Shown here piece after piece: positions 61,426 to 64,000 of a stretch of DNA of 64,000 nt. Every line of letters starts with the position of its first letter. Position 1 is the first letter of the stretch. A model generated the notes under the pieces. It was not told the DNA's origin and made no database searches. It saw nothing but the letters and a program-made list of their open reading frames with translations. Made by a program: the position numbers and the translations under genes. The DNA comes from Cyanidiococcus yangmingshanensis (taxonomy: Eukaryota; Rhodophyta; Bangiophyceae; Cyanidiales; Cyanidiaceae), in contig VWRR01000018.1 of the NCBI GenBank assembly GCA_013995675.1, positions 62,001-126,000 of the forward strand. Direction: 5' to 3'.

Positions 61426-62193
61426 CGCACAGCGACAGCAGCTGTCTTTGGGCTTGTGCATCGCACGTTCCTGCAATGATTCGGACATGCTCGTTGTGAA
61501 ATACCTAACAATGGATCGGTAACATCCTTGTGCCATCAAAATGGTTCAAACTTGACAACTGGATTCGATACTAAAAGATAGTGATCACGAGTGCACTCCC
61601 ACCGGATCTAACTCTTGTTTTATCGGTTTACTGCATGGAAACAGTGCTGCCCCAACTCTTGTTCTGTTCTCTATATCTTTCAGACACCATCTGGATTTGT
61701 CTACAGAACACTGCGCGAGAGATTTCGGAGTGTTCCTTGAAATGGTTTACTTGCCATGAATGTCATTCGGCGCCGACACTCCCCGTTTCCGTGTCCTACA
61801 AGTTGAAAGAGGTCGCAGGACGCTCTGCGGAGACACCCGTGAAAGCGCTCATTCAAGCATACAGAAGAGTCTTCGGGTTTCGACCCTCTAAATTCGGTCC
61901 TCTGCTTTGACAGATGAGCTGGCGCGAAACTTGAGCAGAGCAAGCCATACCTGCGCCTACCGACACCCGAGAGAGAGAGGAAAGATTGATCACCTCGTTC
62001 GGCGGCACCACATCGTGCGTCGCGAGAAGAGGAATCATAGGATTGCGGATCCGGAGCCCAGCTGCGCATCCTAACGAGACGCCTGCCTGCTGTCAGCGTT
62101 ACTCATTTCGCGAACTCTCTGTGGAACAGCACTCAGAGTGGAGGCTTTGGTTCCTGTTTAAGCTGAGATTGTATTGGCGGAAATGTACGGTCT
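61426..62193. other. gap upstream of the IMP2-like gene
   Basis: No gene seen. A GTG-started + frame at 61581-61910 lacks an ATG and a domain. Confidence 0.4.
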
Positions 62194-62791
62194 ATGAGTC
62201 AGCTGCGACGCCTGGGCCGGTCGCTTTTTAGTGGGCTCACGTACGTGCCGGTGGATCTACTTCATCCACGAGAACTTTTTTACGTTCGTGCCTGTTCAGG
62301 GAGCTTCTATGCAGCCCACGTTGAACCCGGTAAGCACTGCAAAGGAAACTTTCAGCTCGAGTCGATCCAGCGGAGACATCGTTTTCGTGAGCCGTCTCTT
62401 GCGTCATTTTTGGGACACGAAACGGGGAGAAGTTGTGGTTCTTCGCTCACCGGACCAAGGCCCTCGCAAAAGGCTTATCAAACGGGTCGTCGCCCTAGAA
62501 GGCGACAGAATTTACAACTGCCGGACTGGAAAAGAAGTCGAAATACCCCGAGGGTGCTGCTGGATCGAGGGGGACAATCGAGCCCTGTCGCGAGACTCGG
62601 CAAGTCATTATGGCCCTGTCCCACTAGGCCTTATAGAGGGGCGTGTGATTGCCATTGTGTGGCCGCCAGGACGTTGGCAAATGCTCTCGGCTCCCCAGAG
62701 AACGGAATCTTCAGTAGACTCCGGACTAGGCTTGGAGTCAGAGTTGCCGAGCACAATAAGAGCGCTTGCGAAACCTACGCGTTCCAAATAG
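62194..62791 (+). CDS. mitochondrial inner-membrane peptidase subunit 2-like (S26 signal peptidase); one-base shift near 62250
   Basis: ATG 62194 reads MSQLRRLGRSLFSGLTYVP, then the frame breaks. Discounting one G in the CCGGTGG at about 62248-62254 continues with WIYFIHENFFTFVPVQGASM. The serine of GASMQPTLNP is the S26 nucleophile, and KRLIKRVVALEGD supplies the general-base lysine. CCWIEGDNRALSRDSASHYG and PLGLIEGRVIAIVWPP are the conserved box D/E regions. IMP2 processes proteins sorted to the intermembrane space. Length, about 198 residues, is slightly over IMMP2L, owing to a polar C-terminal tail. A plastid or ER S26 peptidase is less likely because the GDxxA spacing and short N-terminus fit IMP2. 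Confidence 0.82.
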
Positions 62792-63932
62792 GGCCCCCTG
62801 AAGGTGCTGCGAGCGTTGCGAAAACTGCCGGAGATGGGCTTGAGCATTATCTCGAATTCAGGCGATTCGTTTTGGGACTGCCCGGAACTCGTGCCTGCCT
62901 ATTGATCCAGCCGAGCTAGCGGGATTCACCAACAAGTCACCCAATCTACTTCATCATTTTGAAGTTTGTGAGTTTGAAAGTACTTGATACAGTAGACAGA
63001 ATAACTTTAGATTTTTTTGCTATGCGATAGCCAGACCTGGAACGTAGTTGCTGCAGGGCGCACCACGCTTGATAAAGGAAGAAGAACGGCTCCGCTACAC
63101 GCCCAACTGTATCGCGAATTCGAAGGCTCAACTTTGTAGCGACGCCGGGTGGCACAGAGCGGCACCGTTGCTTCTGCGCCGGATGCTCCTCTAGAAGTCG
63201 TTCCGTAAAATGTATGAAACCCCGACGGAGACCAGCGTTTTCCAGTAACTCGAGGCAAATACACCTTCACACCATAGTTGTACTTTGTGGCTCTTGCTGG
63301 ATTACTTCAAGACTTTGTATACATCTTCGAAGCGCTAGCGGCTTTATATAGCATTCAGTGTACCTATTTCCAAGGCATGTTTGGTTTGAGGAGACTGATC
63401 CACAGAGTCCCTTTTGCCCTTGCAGTCGCTGTTCTCGCAAACCAGACCCGGCGACGAAGAAAACAGGATTTTGTGAGTCATTGTTTGTTTCGGCTTGTTG
63501 CTTCCCCGCTAGCGGCCACGCTTCGTGGATCCCGGGCAGGTTTCACCTGTTTTTGTCAAACAGAACCCTCACCACGTCAGCGTTCTCGTCGAACAGCGTG
63601 CATCATCACTGGCGCAGAGATCATGTTTCTCTCGCAAAGCGTGCATGCTCGTTGATCTGGCTGCGCGGGGACGACGCCGGTGCAAATCGACGCCGTCCCC
63701 GAAAACGCGCGATCGATGCGCGCCGGGGCGACGCCGGCTGTCGCGATCTGCGCACTCGGCACGAACAAGCTGTATCGAGATTGAGGTTTCCTGCCGCTAC
63801 GTGGCAGGTGCAGATGATGCCTTGGCATGGCCACGCTGACTGCATCTCGGGATTGGGGGATAACGCGACGAGGATTGGACTTGTCCAAACGAGAATAGAA
63901 TATCGAATTGGATTGTTGCTCATCGGAACACA
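62792..63932. other. gap upstream of the right-edge gene
   Basis: No gene I can support. A CpG-rich block at about 63660-63770 precedes the start at 63933 and is the likely promoter. Confidence 0.45.
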
Positions 63933-64000
63933 ATGACGAACCGCTTGTTATATCTGGCCGCGATAGTCGCGGTCATAGCAGCCTTCGTGCTGCAGGGTAC
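63933..64000 (+). CDS. 5' end of a secreted or membrane protein, cut by the window edge
   Basis: ATG 63933 opens MTNRLLYLAAIVAVIAAFVL, a clear signal peptide or signal anchor, open to the end of the window. It follows a GC-rich promoter-like block. It could belong to either secreted family seen here, but too little is visible to say. Confidence 0.6.
   Translation, partial: MTNRLLYLAAIVAVIAAFVLQG

Noticed and set aside
1-64000. Viral, retroelement, transposon or CRISPR content
   Set aside because: I found no reverse transcriptase, integrase, transposase or capsid motifs, no long terminal repeats and no regularly spaced short repeats in the frames I read.

Overview
This window looks like nuclear DNA of a compact-genome photosynthetic eukaryote, most likely a unicellular red alga of the cyanidiophyte kind (Cyanidioschyzon / Cyanidiococcus-like). 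The genes are eukaryotic: proteasome alpha subunit, P4-ATPase, Hop/STI1, DBF4-like factor, mitochondrial carrier, mitochondrial-type signal peptidase. Several point to a plastid: CP12, an HCF101-like Fe-S scaffold and a DnaJ with an apparent transit peptide. All recognisable genes lack visible introns, gaps of 0.5-1.5 kb are common, and many genes have a discrete GC-rich, CpG-rich block a few hundred bases upstream. The species is inferred from gene content only.

Layout. 0-6 kb: three head-to-tail copies of a secreted beta-rich protein family I cannot name; a fourth copy lies at 41.2 kb. 6.7-20 kb: BAR-like protein, plastid-type DnaJ, Hop/STI1, DBF4-like protein, proteasome alpha (PSMA4 type), plastid histidine-phosphatase-fold protein and a PRL1/Prp46-like WD40 protein. 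20.4-33.7 kb: P4 flippase, a perfect 82-bp direct repeat, coding-like but frame-broken stretches, a methyltransferase-like protein, a mitoferrin-like carrier, a small single-TM protein and the HCF101-like protein. 35-51 kb: SEC-C/YchJ-like protein, M3 oligoendopeptidase, MYND-like protein, CP12, HSF-like factor, C2 protein, a hypothetical protein, ISCU and a globin. 51-64 kb: small hypotheticals, a zinc-ribbon protein, two cysteine/tyrosine-repeat secreted proteins, a gene-poor 3 kb stretch, an MCM10-like gene, an IMP2-like peptidase and the first codons of another secreted protein.

Themes. ISCU, the mitoferrin-like carrier and the HCF101-like protein all serve iron/Fe-S metabolism but are spread out, so no operon logic is implied. 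DBF4-like and MCM10-like genes both act in replication initiation. The most novel content is probably the two secreted, apparently lineage-specific families: the four-copy 'VPCxxAGIxC' family and the 'CxxY' repeat pair. Both are candidates for cell-surface or extracellular-matrix proteins.

Caution. At least eight otherwise well-conserved genes are interrupted by one-base shifts, including a near-certain housekeeping proteasome gene. I read most of these as base-calling or assembly errors rather than gene death. This also means some 'gaps' may hide real exons that I could only report as coding-like fragments.
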